The translations under genes were made by a program, and so were the position numbers. From Parasponia andersonii (Eukaryota; Streptophyta; Magnoliopsida; Rosales; Cannabaceae), in NCBI GenBank assembly GCA_002914805.1, contig JXTB01000014.1:1268609-1332608 (forward strand): a DNA stretch of 64,000 bases, written 5' to 3'. Positions 10,926 through 22,930 of the stretch are shown one piece after another. Within the stretch, counting starts at the first letter, position 1, and each line of letters begins with the position of its first letter. The notes under the pieces are model-generated. The model was not told the origin of the DNA, searched no databases, and saw only the letters and a list, made by a program, of their open reading frames with translations.

Positions 10926-12143
10926 CTACTTTTTCAAGTGCTGAGCATTCCACGTGTTCGGTAGGCTCTTCCCAGTCTTGAGTTCTTTCAGGACATACAC
11001 ACCATTGTTAAGTGCTTTGATCACCTTATAGGGTCCAACCCAGTTGGAGTCTAACTTCGAGGAATTCCCTGTTCTGACCTTCAAGACCCAATCTCCGGTG
11101 TTAAATCGACGAGTGCTAACCTTCTTTGCATAGTAGGACCTGGCCTGCTAGTGATATGAGGCCAGGTGGACTAGGGCCATGTTTCTCGTTTCTTCCAGGA
11201 GGTCTGTGTTGTGGCTTAGCTACTGCTCATTCAGTGGGGCATCTCTTACCACTTCAGAGCGAAGGGTCGAGAGGCCAATCTCAGTCCAGATCACAACCTC
11301 TGACCTGTAGACCATGGCGAATGGCATTCTTCCTGTCGACCTCCACTCCATGGTTCGATGGGCCCACATAACGGCCGGTAGCTCTTCTAACCACTTGCCT
11401 TTAGCCTCCTGCAAGTTCTTTTTGATATTACTAAATATTGCCTTGTTCGTTGCCTCTGCTTGGCCGTTTCCCTGAAGGTAGTTCACGGATGAGAAGCTGA
11501 ACCTTATATCATAGAGCTCACATAGTTCCTTAAGCTTAGCATTCTGGAACTGTGTGCCATGATCAGCGTGTATGTCTTTCAGAATCGTGTATCGACAGAT
11601 TATGTGTTTCCAAATGAAGTTAATCATGTCTGCCTTACTAACGGTCGTGTAGACTTCAGCCTCTACCCATTTGGTGAAATAATCTGTGGCCAGCAAGATG
11701 TACCTTCTTCCCCTTGGACTTCTGGGGAGCTCTCCGACGATGTCCAGGCCCCATTTGGCAAATGGACAAGGAGTTATGTTCGAATAGAGTTCCTCCACGG
11801 GTTGGCATTTCATGGGGGCGAACCTCTGGCACTTATCATATTTCTTGACAAATCGGGCCACCTCGGTCATCCTGTATAGCCAGAAGTATCTAGTCGTTAG
11901 AGCCTTGTGGGTGATGCTATGTCAGCCAGAGTAGTTGCCACATACTCCCTCGGAGATTTCCTCCATCAGTTTCTGAGCTTCGACGGGACCTACACACTGC
12001 AGCATCGGTCCTATTGTTGATCTTCTATACAGTCGCTCCCCCATCATCGAGTATCTGGCAGCCTTTAGTCTGATCGATCTTGCTTCTCGGGGTCTGCAGG
12101 CAGGTTTTCCAACACCAAATACTGGGTGATAGGTTTCATCCAC
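10926..12143 (-). pseudogene. Element 1 integrase
   Basis: The integrase inserts element cDNA into the genome. On the - strand it begins with a segment ending near an HHCC-like zone (12143-11922), then KYDKCQRFAP, and the catalytic core with Asp in WGLDIVGELP, Asp in HADHGTQFQN and Glu in GNGQAEATNK, so the DDE triad is present. The main open stretch is 11870-11220. A C-terminal part reads FNTGDWVLKVR, WVGPYKVIKAL and WNAQHLKK with its stop at 10926-10928. The frames are broken between 11870 and 11922 and around 11220, so the protein is not made intact. The + ORFs here are shadows. Confidence 0.88.
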
Positions 12144-12239
12144 CCCTCATATGTGGAGCCGGTTGCAAATACATGGCATGCGGGGGTCTCCGAAGGGTCC
12201 TTCATGCTTTCGCCCTCTAGGAGAATCTCTGCGTGTCCG

Positions 12240-12712
12240 GTCATTTCTTTGATCGATACGCTCTTAGCTAGCTCATTGGCCTTCTGGTTCATCTCCCTGG
12301 GAACCTGTTCGATATTGAAACTACTAAAACGGGCTTTCACCCCCACTACCTTGGAGAAGTACCTGTGTAATCTCAGCTCTTTTACTTCGAAGTCTCCCCT
12401 GACTTGACCCGCGATCAACTGCGAGTCGGTCTTTACTACGATGCTCTCTACTCCGAAGTGTAGAGCTAGTTCAAGGCCTTGCAGTAGTGCCTCGTACTCT
12501 GCCTCGTTGTTCGTTACCTAGAAACTGAGCCTCAAAGCTTTCTCTACCCTGAGTCCTGTTGGGGTCTGCAGGACTATCCCGATACCTGACCCTGAGGCAT
12601 TCGTGGATCTGTTAGTATAGAGAATCCAGGCTGAAGAGGGGCGAGGCTGAGACGTCTGAAGTGGGTCGTACAGCTCGCCGAAGGATTTGATTTTCACCAA
12701 GAAATCTGCCAT
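12240..12712 (-). pseudogene. Element 1 second RNase H domain
   Basis: An extra RNase H between the standard RNase H and integrase, a hallmark of Tat elements. It reads WILYTNRSTNASGSGIGIVL, where the usual first catalytic Asp (YTD) appears as Asn. A stop at about 12518 interrupts it, then NNEAEYEALLQGLELAL and VKTDSQLIAGQV follow in another open stretch (12418 downward), ending REMNQKANELAKS. The pattern is that of plant RNase H proteins. The Asp-to-Asn change and the stop indicate loss of activity. Confidence 0.82.
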
Positions 12713-12810
12713 GACTTGCCTTTTCTTCTCTACTCGAGGTCGATACTCGATGTCGTATATCCCTAGTTCAATGGCCCATTTGGTTAGTCGTCCCGATAGG
12801 TCCGGCTTGG

Positions 12811-14110
12811 CTAAGATCTACCGAATGGAGAAATTTGTAAACACGGTGATCGAGTGTGCCTCAAAGTATTGTCGAGTCTCTTTTTATCGTTGACCAGAGC
12901 GAGGAATAGTTTCTCTGGCATACTATATCGTGTCTCGGCATCAAGGAGCATGCGGCTTGTATAAAACACCGACTTCTGCTTGCTGTCTTTCTCGATGAAT
13001 AGTACGGCACTAATCGCTACTTCAGACACTGCTAAATAAGCGTATAGGCGCTCCCCCTCTGCTGGGAAAACCAGGATAGGCAGATGACTTAAGTACAACT
13101 TGAGATCCATCAGTGCCTTATCCTGCTCCTCGCCTGAGATGACAGTAGAGCTTCTCTTTAGGCATTAGAAGAAAGGCTTGCATCGGTCAGACATCTTGGA
13201 GACGAACCGGCTAAGAATGGCTATCTTCTCGGCTAGGCACTAGACCTCCCGAATAGTCGAAGGTCTCTGCACATCTGCGATCTAGCACAACTGGGTCGGG
13301 TTGGCCTCAATACCCCTTCTGCTCACGATGTGCCCTAGGAACTGATCGGAGGACACCCCGAACGCACATTTCTTGGGGTTCAGATGTATCTGATACTGCC
13401 TCAGAATCTGGAAACATCCGTCTAGATATCTCAGATGGTCCGAAGCTTCTCTGCTTTTTACGACCATGTCGTCGATATAGACTTTCATAGTTTTCCCTAG
13501 CAGCTCGGTGAACATTTTGTTCATAAGCCTCTGGTAGGTTGCCCCTGTGTTCTTTAAACCAAATGGCATGCGTCTGTAACAGTATAGACCACGCTCTGTA
13601 ATAAAAGCCGTGTGGATCTGGTTTTCCTCATATAGGGGGATCTGGTTGTATCCAGAGTAAGTATCCAGGAAGCTCATCCTGTCGAATCTCGCCGTTGCAT
13701 CTACCATTTGGTCGATCCTTGGCAGGGGGAAGCTATCCTTCAGGCAAGCTTTACTCAGGTTGGTGAAGTCTATGCAAGTACGGTTATCGCCATTTTTCTT
13801 CTTCACTACCACCGGGTGGAGACCCAGCATAGGTATACGCATTCCATGATCAGGTCGTTCTCCAGTAGCGTCTCTACCTCCTTGTTGATCGCCCTATTTT
13901 TCTCTGGCGCAAACATTCATGGTCTCTGCCTGACTGAAGGGAAATTGGGTTCTATATTCAGCCGGTGGTAGGCGTGCGCGAGGTCTATCCCGGGTATGTC
14001 ATCGTGGGACTACGAGAAGACATCTTCGTTCTGCCTCAGGAATCCCAATATCTCGTTCTTTTCCTCCTCGGGCAACAGGGCCCTGATTAAGACTACCTTC
14101 ACCAGTTCTG
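12811..14110 (-). pseudogene. Element 1 reverse transcriptase and first RNase H
   Basis: The RT copies element RNA into DNA. From about 14000 downward it reads HRLNIEPNFP and FAPEKNRAINKEVETLLEND, then the open stretch 13842-13282 with VVVKKKNGDNRTCIDFT, the SFLDTYSGYNQI block (TAFITERGLYCYRRMPFGL), the active-site YIDD (13469-13480) and FLGHIVSRRGIEANP. RNase H follows (13110-12811) with KSVFYTSRMLLDAETRY. The order and motifs are diagnostic for Ty3/gypsy pol. Stops at about 13860, 13270 and in the connecting segment make it non-functional. Confidence 0.92.
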
Positions 14111-14160
14111 CCTCTTTCAAATAGACTGCTACCAACTCCTCAATCATATATTCTGGCCCG

Positions 14161-14702
14161 TCAGACTCTTCTTCGATCTGCTTCATGTATACTGGCAGGC
14201 GGTCCTTTGATTGCTATCTGTTCCCTTTCGAGGCCCTCACGCTCATATCGGCTCCCCTCGGGGTGGTCGAAAAATATTTTCTCATGGAGGCTTGGTCTCC
14301 CTTGATGTCTATTGTATAGGTACCATCCCTTGATAGATATCTTAAGACCTGGTAGAGGGTAGAGGCAACCCCATGCATGGCGTGGATCCATCCTCTCCCC
14401 ATAATGATATTGAATAAGGACTGGCAGTCGATGATGACAAAGTCCACATCAAAGCATCTCTCCGCAGCGCAAACCTTTAGGGTCACGACACCCAAAGGGC
14501 TGACCTTAGTACTGTCGAAAGCGAACAGCGGCTGATATGTCGGCCTGAGCGCGTTTCGATTCAGGCCCATGCTCTCGAATGTGCTGAGGAACATGACATC
14601 GATGCTGCTCCCACCATCAATCAGGACCCTTCCGACCAATGCAGAATCGATCTGCATCTTAATCACCAAGGGGTCGTCGTGAGGCAGGTGCACTGTGGTC
14701 AA
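14161..14702 (-). pseudogene. Element 1 aspartic protease
   Basis: The retroviral-type protease cuts Gag-Pol. The open stretch 14702-14214 carries LIDGGSSIDVMFLSTFESMG, the variant DGGSS active site usual in Tat elements, followed by VDFVIIDCQSLFNIIMGRGW, matching the second conserved block (ILGRPW-like). A frameshift near 14214 breaks the link to RT. Confidence 0.85.
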
Positions 14703-14999
14703 ATCTTACTGGGTGAAGGTGATGGAGGCAGCCGAGGCGCAGCTTTCTCCCATCATCAAATGGTTGACAGAATGGCCCATCCCCCTCAGGCACTTCACCC
14801 TTTCTTCGGTCTTTCTGAGGCATTTTTCCTTCTCCTCCCGACCCTGGGTCGGCTCTGGTCTGCCCACGATGGTCGGCAATATCCTCAGGACCTGCTCTCC
14901 TGATCCAGAGGCCTAGGTCTGCTTGCCTTTTTCGGGCATGGTGGCATCTTCCTGTGGCTGGATTCTGCCGGTCTTCATGTACTGTTTCAACTTACCGGT

Positions 15000-16480
15000 A
15001 TGGATCGCCATCATAACCTACGCGTAAAAGTTGTGGCAATTGATAGTGTCGTGCCCATGATCCTTGTGAAATTGGCAGTACATGTTCCTGTTTTTCATGT
15101 GCTCCGGAACGCTGGACTTTGGCGGGTCTTTGAAAATGCCTCTGTCCTTGTTTTGGAGGTAGATCACATCGATTGACGTGTTGAGCTCATATTTTGGCGG
15201 TGGGTCGCGAGACGCCTTCCTCCTCTTACCGCCTTCTTGACCGCCTTGGGTGGGTGCTTCCTGTTTCAGAATCGGCCCTTGGTCTAGCACGGGTCTTTTT
15301 ACCCCTTACAGGGCTGGGGTTTGCGTCGGTGCTATTGTTATCACGGCGGAGGCCTTGGGCATTTTCTGCGGCTTTCTAGTACCCTGAATACCCCTTCCGA
15401 CTTTGCCTGGACGTCCGCTATATCGTACGGAAGGTTTAAAAGGAGATGGTCTGATAGCATCAATCCTGGCTGCAGGCCCCTGACGAATAAGCCTGTGGCT
15501 TGAACTGAATCGGCATTGTGCACTTGGGACATCACCTCTAGGAAACGCAACAGGTATTCTCTCGGGGACTCGTTCGTGGCTTGTTCCAACCGGTCAAGGT
15601 CTCGTATGGTTTTTTGCTGCCTCCGGGCACCTGCGTACTGCTTTAAGAAAAGTTTACAGAAATCTTCGAACCCATTTATGGATTTTTCTGGGAGCTTTCT
15701 GAACCATAATAGGGCCGGTCTTGCCAGGGTTATAGAGAAGACTTTGCAGGTCACAGCCTCGTCCCTAGTTTCCAAGGCTATCTTCTGCTGAAAGTGGTAT
15801 AAGTGATCGAGGGGGTCAGTTTCCCCCTCGAAAGTCCTGAAGGTCGAGGTTGTGAAGTCTCTCGGCTTGGGCTCCATCTAGATCCAATCGGCGAAGGCTG
15901 TCCAGTTGATCCCTCGCATAGTTTGCTCTGCCAAATCATCGGGGGTCTGGCTGTGATAGGTCCTGAGCCTCTTACTCAGCTCCGCCATCATTTCTTGCTT
16001 TTAGTTAGGAAGACACCTTCCGGGCGTTCTTGGTGTCTTCTGTCCACCGCTGCTCTAACTCAGAAAGGTCTCATTTGGCTTTGTCGCTCCCCCTGCATCC
16101 ACGATCTAGATGGGGTGGGAACTTCCCTCGACGGTTGGCCCCCAGACTCTTGTTGGACCTCTTCGTCAAAGTCTTCCCTTTGCTCGCTCCTGGCTTCGCT
16201 TGTCAGCAGCCCTTTGAGGTGGGCGTTATCTCTGCGCACTTCTACGACTTCGTCTTTTAAACCCAGGACAACCTCATGGGCAATCTCTGCCTTCCGGTTT
16301 GCTTCTGCTAGGATGGCGAGTATCTGGTCCAGCTTTTGCTCCAGACCCGGTTATGCTTCCGGGAGCTCCCTTCGGCATTGGGACGTGTGCTCCTGGTTGT
16401 CATTCTCGAAGGTGCCATCCCACGTTGTATGGCCTTTTGTTCGGGGAGAGCACAATCGTGAGACTCCTACTCTTTTTCTC
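15000..16480 (-). pseudogene. Element 1 gag
   Basis: Gag forms the virus-like particle. The N-terminal part (about 16480-15880) is coiled-coil-like but broken by stops. The open stretch 15877-15341 holds the capsid domain (TFEGETDPLDHLYHFQQKIA, LLWFRKLPEKSINGFEDF, RYLLRF-like end). Downstream, 15290-15018 reads KTDPPKYELNTSID-like sequence and CQFHKDHGHDTINC, a CX2HX4HX4C zinc knuckle typical of Tat-type Gag. The long + frames 15803-16552 and 15516-15791 are antisense shadows. Confidence 0.88.
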
Positions 16481-16495
16481 ATGCTCAATGGTTTC

Positions 16496-16513
16496 TCACA
16501 GATGGCGCCAAAC
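16496..16513 (-). other. Element 1 primer binding site
   Basis: Directly inside the 5' LTR the - strand reads TTTGGCGCCATCTGTGAG. TGGCGCC at this position is the usual primer site of Tat and related Ty3/gypsy elements. The cognate tRNA was not determined. Confidence 0.8.
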
Positions 16514-17345
16514 TGTTGGATCGGTTTTTACCAGCTATCTACATATCTCTGAACTGCTGATATTGTATCCTCCAACTGTCCACGTATCCTTGTTATCTCA
16601 AAGAGCTTTTGACTTCAGGCAGGGTCGGAGAGGCGGGGGAGGCCACCTGCAAAAACTCTCTGATACTTAACTCAGTTGTTTATCTTTGATTCAGGGTAGC
16701 AAAGATTTAGTTTTTCTTTGTATGAGTATATCTTTGTCTTTTGCTCATAAACTTTTAAATATTTCTTTGTGTATGCGTACATGCCTCTCCTCTTCGAGGA
16801 TGCATGGCTCATATATATAATTCTGGAACTGTGAACCTCATGATTCTCAATCCCAAGACCGAGTGCATTTTCTCATCAGGACTTACTCCAGAGATCACGG
16901 ACCGAAATTACCGTGATTTTCTTTGCATCGTCGTAGCCTAGTTTCCACCGTCCCCTATGGCTCGAGTCTATCAGGGGCGAGACTTTGGCTAACCGCCATT
17001 CTGTCAGGACGGTTTGCCCAATGTGCGCACCTACTCAGGATCGCATTAAATGCTCTGTTTGGGTCTGGAATCGTGAGTTGTTTCCCACTGTACTCTGGTG
17101 GAAGACCTTTGAGGCTCTCGACCCTCAGTTGTCGAGGTAAGAATCGGACTGGGCCGAGTCCATCCAGGGTCTGGGATAGACTCGGCCCTAGCCTCGAACA
17201 GCCCATGGGCCTATGCGGTACCACGTGCGACTCGTATGGTTTTTAATTGATCACTCTAGATACGTGTCGGACGGTGTGCCCCATTTATGACCTGTTCTGT
17301 CACTTAATCGTCCACGTGGTGTATGATTTAGGAACGGGTCCCACA
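16514..17345 (-). repeat. Element 1 LTR (5' LTR)
   Basis: In + orientation it starts TGTTGGATCGG and ends CCCACA, followed directly by the CCAAG target duplication. A candidate TATA motif (ATATATATAA) occurs near 16811 on the + strand, but I cannot place the transcription start. Confidence 0.95.
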
Positions 17346-18970
17346 CCAAGTTTCAAAGCCTCCTTCCTCCACACAATACTCTGCTAAAAAGCATTACTAC
17401 CGGCAATTGATAGAGCATCAGAAACAAAAATAGTCTGTAGTATTTATCTTTCAATAAAAGACCAGCCAAGCCAGAAAATTAGGATTGGAAACAAGCCGCC
17501 AAACTATTTTTCTAAAGCGCATACCCCTTTTTATTTTTCCTTTACAGGGCTTCTCCTATTGCTACCAATACATTCTATCTTTTTGTTTGAATCACTCTAC
17601 CAAAAACGGGCAGTAAGGGCTCGGAGTTTGTTTCAAATTGAGATCAGGAGTTTGAAAATATTCATGGCATATGTAGGTATAGTTTGAACCACCATTTTGA
17701 TTTTAAAAAAAAATAAAAAATTGTCACCAACAGAATAGAGTTTGTCCCTCCAAGCTTCTAGTTTTACCTCAACATGATACTTGGTTGACATGACCGCAGC
17801 TCATTGTTCCACCCTATAAAACTAGGTAAACCAAGATTCTTAGCATGAGAGCCAGCTAATTCCAATCCGAGATCTTGCTAAACGATCTCCCTCAAATCTA
17901 TTCCAACATTAGGATTGAAAGAAAGAGCAGAGTTTTGGAAGTTAATGGATTGCTCCGAGACCTCTTCATACATAACCAGAATATCTTTGACTGCAAAAAT
18001 CTCTTCCAATGTAGCCCTACAGAAAAGTAGACTATCATTGGCAAAAATTAGATGGGATATTTTCGGATCTCTCCTAGAGCAAGAGAATCCAGTAATCAGA
18101 CTATCCTCTTCCGCATAGCGTAAACAAAAAGAAAGGCCTTTCACACAAACAAGGAAGAGGTAAAAAGATAAAGGGCATCCTTATCACAAACCGCGTTATG
18201 AAATAACTTGTCCATAGGTTTTGCCATTCACCATAAAAGCATATTTTGAAGAAGATATACAATCCATAACAATTATAACCCATTGATCTTGGAAACCAAG
18301 CATTTTGAGCATTGATTCTAGGAGACATCATTCTACTCTGTTATACACCTTGCACGTATCTAGTTTAAGGGTAGTCCATCCCTCCCGTCCTCCTGTTTTC
18401 TTCCTCATCGAATGTATGGCCTTAAAAACAACAATAATTGTATCCTTGATAAGTCAAGCTAGCACAAAAGTACTTTGAGATTCATCGATAATAGAATAGA
18501 GCACATATTTGAGATTATTTGCAATAGCTTTTGTGATATTCATATAAATAACATTGCAAAGACTTACAGGGTGAGAGTCAACCATCTTTTTTGGATTTTT
18601 GACCTTAGGAATCAACACAATATTCGTCTCATTTAAGGTAGCAGCTGACTATTCTCCCTTCAGAACTCTGACAAACTCTGACAACTGAATTGCCAACAAT
18701 TCCCAATATTTTTGGTAAAAGATAGCATGAAAATCATTTGGTCTTGGAGCTTTAGAAGGGCTCATACTGAACATTGTTGCTTTAGTTTCATCATATGAGC
18801 AAGGAGCTTAAAGGAAGTCAAGCATTTCGGAAGAAACTCTCCTAGTCACCTGAGAGACTTATTCATTTCTTCTGGAGTAGGGTGGGTACTAGAAAAAATT
18901 CCCATGAAAATAATGCTCGATAATCCTGGTTAGCCAATTCCTCGTACCAATTACATCCATCATCCTTAAG
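17346..18970 (-). pseudogene. LINE-A, reverse transcriptase part
   Basis: The upstream half of the LINE interrupted by element 1. On the - strand, with many stops, it reads LKDDGCNWYEEL near 18960, LIPKVKNPKKMVDSHPVSLC near 18600 and KLDTCKVYNRVE. The open stretch 18144-17878 gives KGLSFCLRYAEEDSLITGF and ISHLIFANDSLLFCRA, where the usual RT active site FADD appears as FAND. It ends VWRKEALKLG at the insertion point and continues at 4692. The motifs identify a plant L1-type LINE. The lost Asp and many stops show long decay. Confidence 0.85.
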
Positions 18971-18972
18971 GC

Positions 18973-19540
18973 CCAGTGGCTGCTAGAGCCCGCTCAATAT
19001 TTTAGTTCTTTTTCTAAGTTATATATGTTTGGTATATAATTAATTTATAGACTCTAATCAGCCCCCACAATAAATTAAAATAAATAATATTATTAGCCCC
19101 CACAAAAAAATAAAAATTATTTTCAACTCAATGCAAGCTCATCTCAATATTAATAGCCTATAAAACCTGCTTTTTATTATTTTTATTTTATTATATTATT
19201 TTTTTAATAAATGTCTTATTATATTGTTGATTCTTAGAATTGCTTTATATTCTTTTTACAAATATTGTACTATCGTTGTTTTGTTGAGTAAATTATTTTA
19301 TTTATTTATTTTGGTGTAGTATTACTCTTTCTTCCTCTTTTATGATTATTTATGTTTTTTTATGACTAATATTGTTGATTTGTTTGTATCCTTTTTAAAA
19401 ACAATACTGGGCATAATTGTTATTTTTTTTAATTAATTTTGATTTAAAATTCATTATAATTTAGCCCTGTGTAAAAAAGAAAAAAAAAAAAAGAGAAAAT
19501 AGCCCAACTGCTAGAAAATCCTAGCTCCGTCAATGGGGCT
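18973..19540. mobile_element. Possible small hAT-like element
   Basis: The left end CAGTGGCTGCTAGAGCC and the right end, read in reverse (CCATTGACGGAGCTAGGAT), are weakly similar imperfect inverted repeats of the CAGTGGCGGAGCCAGG kind common in plant repeats. The interior is AT-rich and non-coding. I could not find an 8-bp target duplication, so this is tentative. LINE-A coding similarity stops at its left edge. Confidence 0.25.
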
Positions 19541-20479
19541 AATAATGGAGATTTTATTACACCGATGAGAAGCCTTGGCATGAGGCGATCAACACAAAAA
19601 TCAAGAAAGGCCATGAAAGAAGACATGTTCCCAAGATTAGTAGATTGAGACCAGGCATGCCACAAAGTATTTTATTCTTGAATTGTATACCTAAAAATAG
19701 GTATGAAACTAATAATATGATATAAGGAAAGAAAACGGGTATTGAGCCTAAATTTCAAAAAGCTTTCAAGATGATGTTGTCTATTCTACATAGGTTTTTT
19801 TTTTTAATTAATAATAACAGCTTTTTAAATTATTAATAAATCAGAAACCTAAAAATTTAAGTGAGTTCTAGGTAAAGCTCCTATATTCATATCTGACAGA
19901 CAAAATCTTGTCAGAAAAAAATATTTTTTTTAAAAAAAGAACGAGCCCCATTTAGATGAATGAAAATTTGAGATTTAACTATGTTAGTATATATATTTAC
20001 CATGTACTTGTCCAAAAATTTATTGATGATTTTCTTGGGGTACTTATAAGGGCATTTTTGGGATCCGAAGAATTAGTTTAATAGTTAAGGGCAATGTATG
20101 TTTTTGTTGAATTGACTAATTTTGTTTTACCCTAAAAATAAGGCGTTATTTGGCATGGATATTTGTGGAAGGAGAGTAGAGATTAATGTTGACAACCGTC
20201 GCATATCACATAATACTATGACACTCATATGATAATTATTTCACAAAAACCCTCTTAAAAAATCCATTTTCGTCCAAATTTCCCTAACCTGCGAACAGAA
20301 AAAAGTGAAAACAGAAGAGAATAGATCATAGTTGTTACATGGACGTGAGAATGGGAAAACTTGATAAGAAAGCCCATATGTCGTGCCTGGGCCACGAGCA
20401 ACGAAGAAATCTCAAACCTTCACATAGGAAAATGACCTGAGTACTAGTCTTTTGCCGTGGAATGACTTTTTTAATATCA
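19541..20479. other. AT-rich spacer
   Basis: No gene recognised. An open stretch on the - strand (19665-19444) gives WHAWSQSTNLGNMSSFMAFL, which I could not assign. Low-complexity A and T runs are frequent. Confidence 0.5.
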
Positions 20480-20495
20480 TTTTTTTAATTGACTT

Positions 20496-22604
20496 TTTTT
20501 TTTTGGGCTAAATGGTACCTAGAGGAAATAACTTAGATTCCTACTAAGGAAACTAAGAAACCTTCCGGTAATTTATTAAATAAAAAAAAATAAAAATAAA
20601 AAATGTACAAAATGTTTGAAAAATACAATCTCCAAAATAAAAAATAATAACAGCTGAATATAGAAATGAACAGCCCTAAGAAGAGACAAATAGTTATGTC
20701 GAAACAAAATTATTGTCTTAACCTCCTAATAATGCCTTATTAAAATTTTTTTTGCGTAAAACCCAATGGAAAAAACCACAAAAAGGAAAAAAGAGCACAT
20801 TGTAATATAAATGGGCAACTAAGAAAAGCGGAAACTACAAAGCCCTGAATAATCTTTCTTAATTGCGTCAAGGATAAATGGGGGAGCAGTATGCCACCAA
20901 GTCGGAGCTTGAATACTTGTCACTTTAGAAGTCAAAATATCAGCAACAACATTCCCTTCGCGAAAGATGTGAGAAACATGAAAATGCATCTTTGAAATCA
21001 ATCCAAGACAATGCATCCACGATGGTCTCCAATGCCAAGAAACAGACAAAGAACGAGACTTCAGAATTGAAACCAAATAAGCTAAATCACTTTCCAGCCA
21101 TAAATGTTTCTACCCTTAGTCCCGTGCATAGAAAATTGCATGAATCACAACAGCTAATTTCGCCTCAAAATAATAGGCCTTACTAATAGAAATGGCAAAA
21201 CCCCCTTTAAAAAAACCCCTGAACATCCTAAAAATACCACCACAACCTGCTAACCCAGGACAACCATAAGCAGCAGCATCTGTATTAAACTTTAACCATC
21301 TTACTGGTGGGACTCACCAAAATACTTCAACTATTTTTGGAGCTTTTGATGGCTTTAGCGTGACGTTAAGGCATTTTAAAATTCCTAATTCCTCTAAAGA
21401 ATTTCTCATAGTACCTAATCCAACATTGTTAGATTCACCAACTGCACGCCATACCAAAGTGATGGCCATATAGATAGAAATGAGCTCATTGTTAAACAAT
21501 AACGTGTTACGTGAAATCCAAATAACCCAAACAGCAGTCACAATAGCCGATATCTAAAGCTGAGAAACTTAGCTATTAAAATCAGCCTCAAGAGCATCAA
21601 GCCAAAGATCAATAACAGAGCCATCCAATCGAATACGCTGCCTAAAAGCCAAAGAGATAGCTCCCCAAAGACTGCAGGCAAAGTCACATGAGATAAAAAA
21701 GTGATCAACAGTTTTCTCATTTCTAAAGCAAAAACGACAACACGAAGTCATGATAAAGCCTCTCCGTATGAGATTACGTTCCGTTGGAAGTTTATCTTGA
21801 AGAGATCTCCAAAAATCCATAGAATGCGATGGAGGAATATAGTTAGCCCAAAACTTATTACCCTATCTTTCTTTTACAGAAGGACCGACCAAAGAATTGT
21901 AGGCATCTGCATAACTAACATTACCAGAAGCAGAATGTCGCCAAATAAGTGTATCTAGAGAATTACAGATAACTATCTTTTGAATCTCTTCAGTAATCAT
22001 CGGAAAATTGGAAGTAAAGAAAGTAGGTAGAGACCATTCATAATCCAAAATAAGTTCACTAATGGTAGTATCAATGCCAGGCTCTAAAGTATCATTACAA
22101 TCTATCATCCCAGTTAAAGGAGAACTAAGCCAATTATCACTCCAGAAGCGTATCTTAGAGTTTCTACTAGGCGCCCAAATCGACTCATTGATAAGAGACT
22201 GGATATAAGATCTCAAACCATACCGAATAGAAGACTTCCAAAATCGACATTGAGTAAAACCATTGGAGAAAAATCTCCCTCTCAAGAATCTAAAAACGAA
22301 ATAATCATCAGTCAGTAAGCTCTAAGAAAGCTTCTTTAACAATACCGTGTTGAGAATTCTAAAATCTCGAAGGCCAAGGCCACCGTCCTCTTTAGATTTA
22401 TAGCACATCTTCCAAGAGACAATAATCAGTTTAGCTACTTTGGATGATCCAGATCACAAAAAGTTTCTAATTGAAGAAATCAGCTCTTTTAAAAGAGTAA
22501 CCGGCCATCGATAGACTTGAAAAGAATAAGATAAATGATCCATGATTACGGAATTAATAAAGCTAACTCTCCCAGCAATTGAAAGATTCAAACTTTTACA
22601 ATAT
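20496..22604 (-). mobile_element. LINE-B, 5'-truncated insertion with 16-bp target duplication
   Basis: A non-LTR retrotransposon copy on the - strand. The poly(A) tail appears on the + strand as poly(T) at 20496-20505. Flanking 16-mers (20480-20495 and 22605-22620; seven T, then AATTGACTT versus AAATGACTT) match at 15 of 16 positions. That is a target duplication of the length expected for LINE integration, so both ends are defined. The body lacks the endonuclease and most of the RT, a typical 5' truncation. Confidence 0.85.
20819..22600 (-). pseudogene. LINE-B protein remnant (RT end, zinc-binding region, RNase H)
   Basis: From 22600 downward the - strand reads YCKSLNLSIAGRVSFINSVI, the end of the RT region, then IVSWKMCYKSKEDGGLGLRD. 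The open stretch 22285-21863 carries SKIRFWSDNWLSSPLTGM. The next (21820-21569) has LQDKLPTERNLIRRG, then CCRFCFRNEKTVDHFFISC, the zinc-binding domain (zf-RVT) of plant LINEs. Further down come WVIWISRNTLLFNN, KFNTDAAAYGCPGLAGCGGI (RNase H start) and FREGNVVADILT at its end. Order and motifs fit a plant L1 LINE 3' half. Stops and frameshifts separate the pieces. Confidence 0.85.
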
Positions 22605-22620
22605 TTTTTTAAATGACTTA

Positions 22621-22930
22621 TGTATTAACAAATTATGATTTTTCTAGCAGTGTTTCAAGGTCATTCCAAAAATGTCCCTCTCCATTTTAAGCTCTTTAGG
22701 TCAAAAATCAACAAATTTTCCTTCTTTTTTTTTTTTTCGTGTGCGTGTTTTCCCCTCACTTTATCATTCTTTCTTTTCTTCTCTTTCCAAACTTACACTC
22801 TTTTCCTTCTCTCTTCTTCCGTCTAAGCTCAGGTTTGTACATCAAAGCTAATCCAACTCTATCTCTTTTTAGCTCTGGCAATTAGACCTTGTACCTTAAA
22901 AGTTGAATCATCCTCTGTCCAACTCTTTAA
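22621..22930. other. AT- and CT-rich spacer
   Basis: T-rich and CT-rich sequence between LINE-B and the CACTA-like left end. No gene or RNA is recognised. Confidence 0.5.

Larger units (their letters stand above)
4693..17345 (-). mobile_element. Tat-type Ty3/gypsy LTR retrotransposon (element 1)
   Basis: A complete but inactive element of 12,653 bp on the - strand. It has LTRs of 830 and 832 bp, both TG...CA in + orientation, and a perfect 5-bp target duplication CCAAG (4688-4692 and 17346-17350). In element order it has a primer site TTTGGCGCCATC, gag, protease, RT, RNase H, a second RNase H, integrase, two tandem-repeat arrays, an antisense extra ORF and a purine-rich tract. The doubled RNase H, the TGGCGCC primer site and the antisense ORF are features of the plant Tat lineage. 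In the first ~93 bp the LTRs differ at about 13 positions, all but one of them transitions, so the insertion is old. The element is clearly more GC-rich than its surroundings. Confidence 0.93.

Noticed and set aside
15803..16552. 249-codon open frame on the + strand
   Set aside because: It is antisense to element 1 gag and crosses into the primer site and LTR; no domain recognised.
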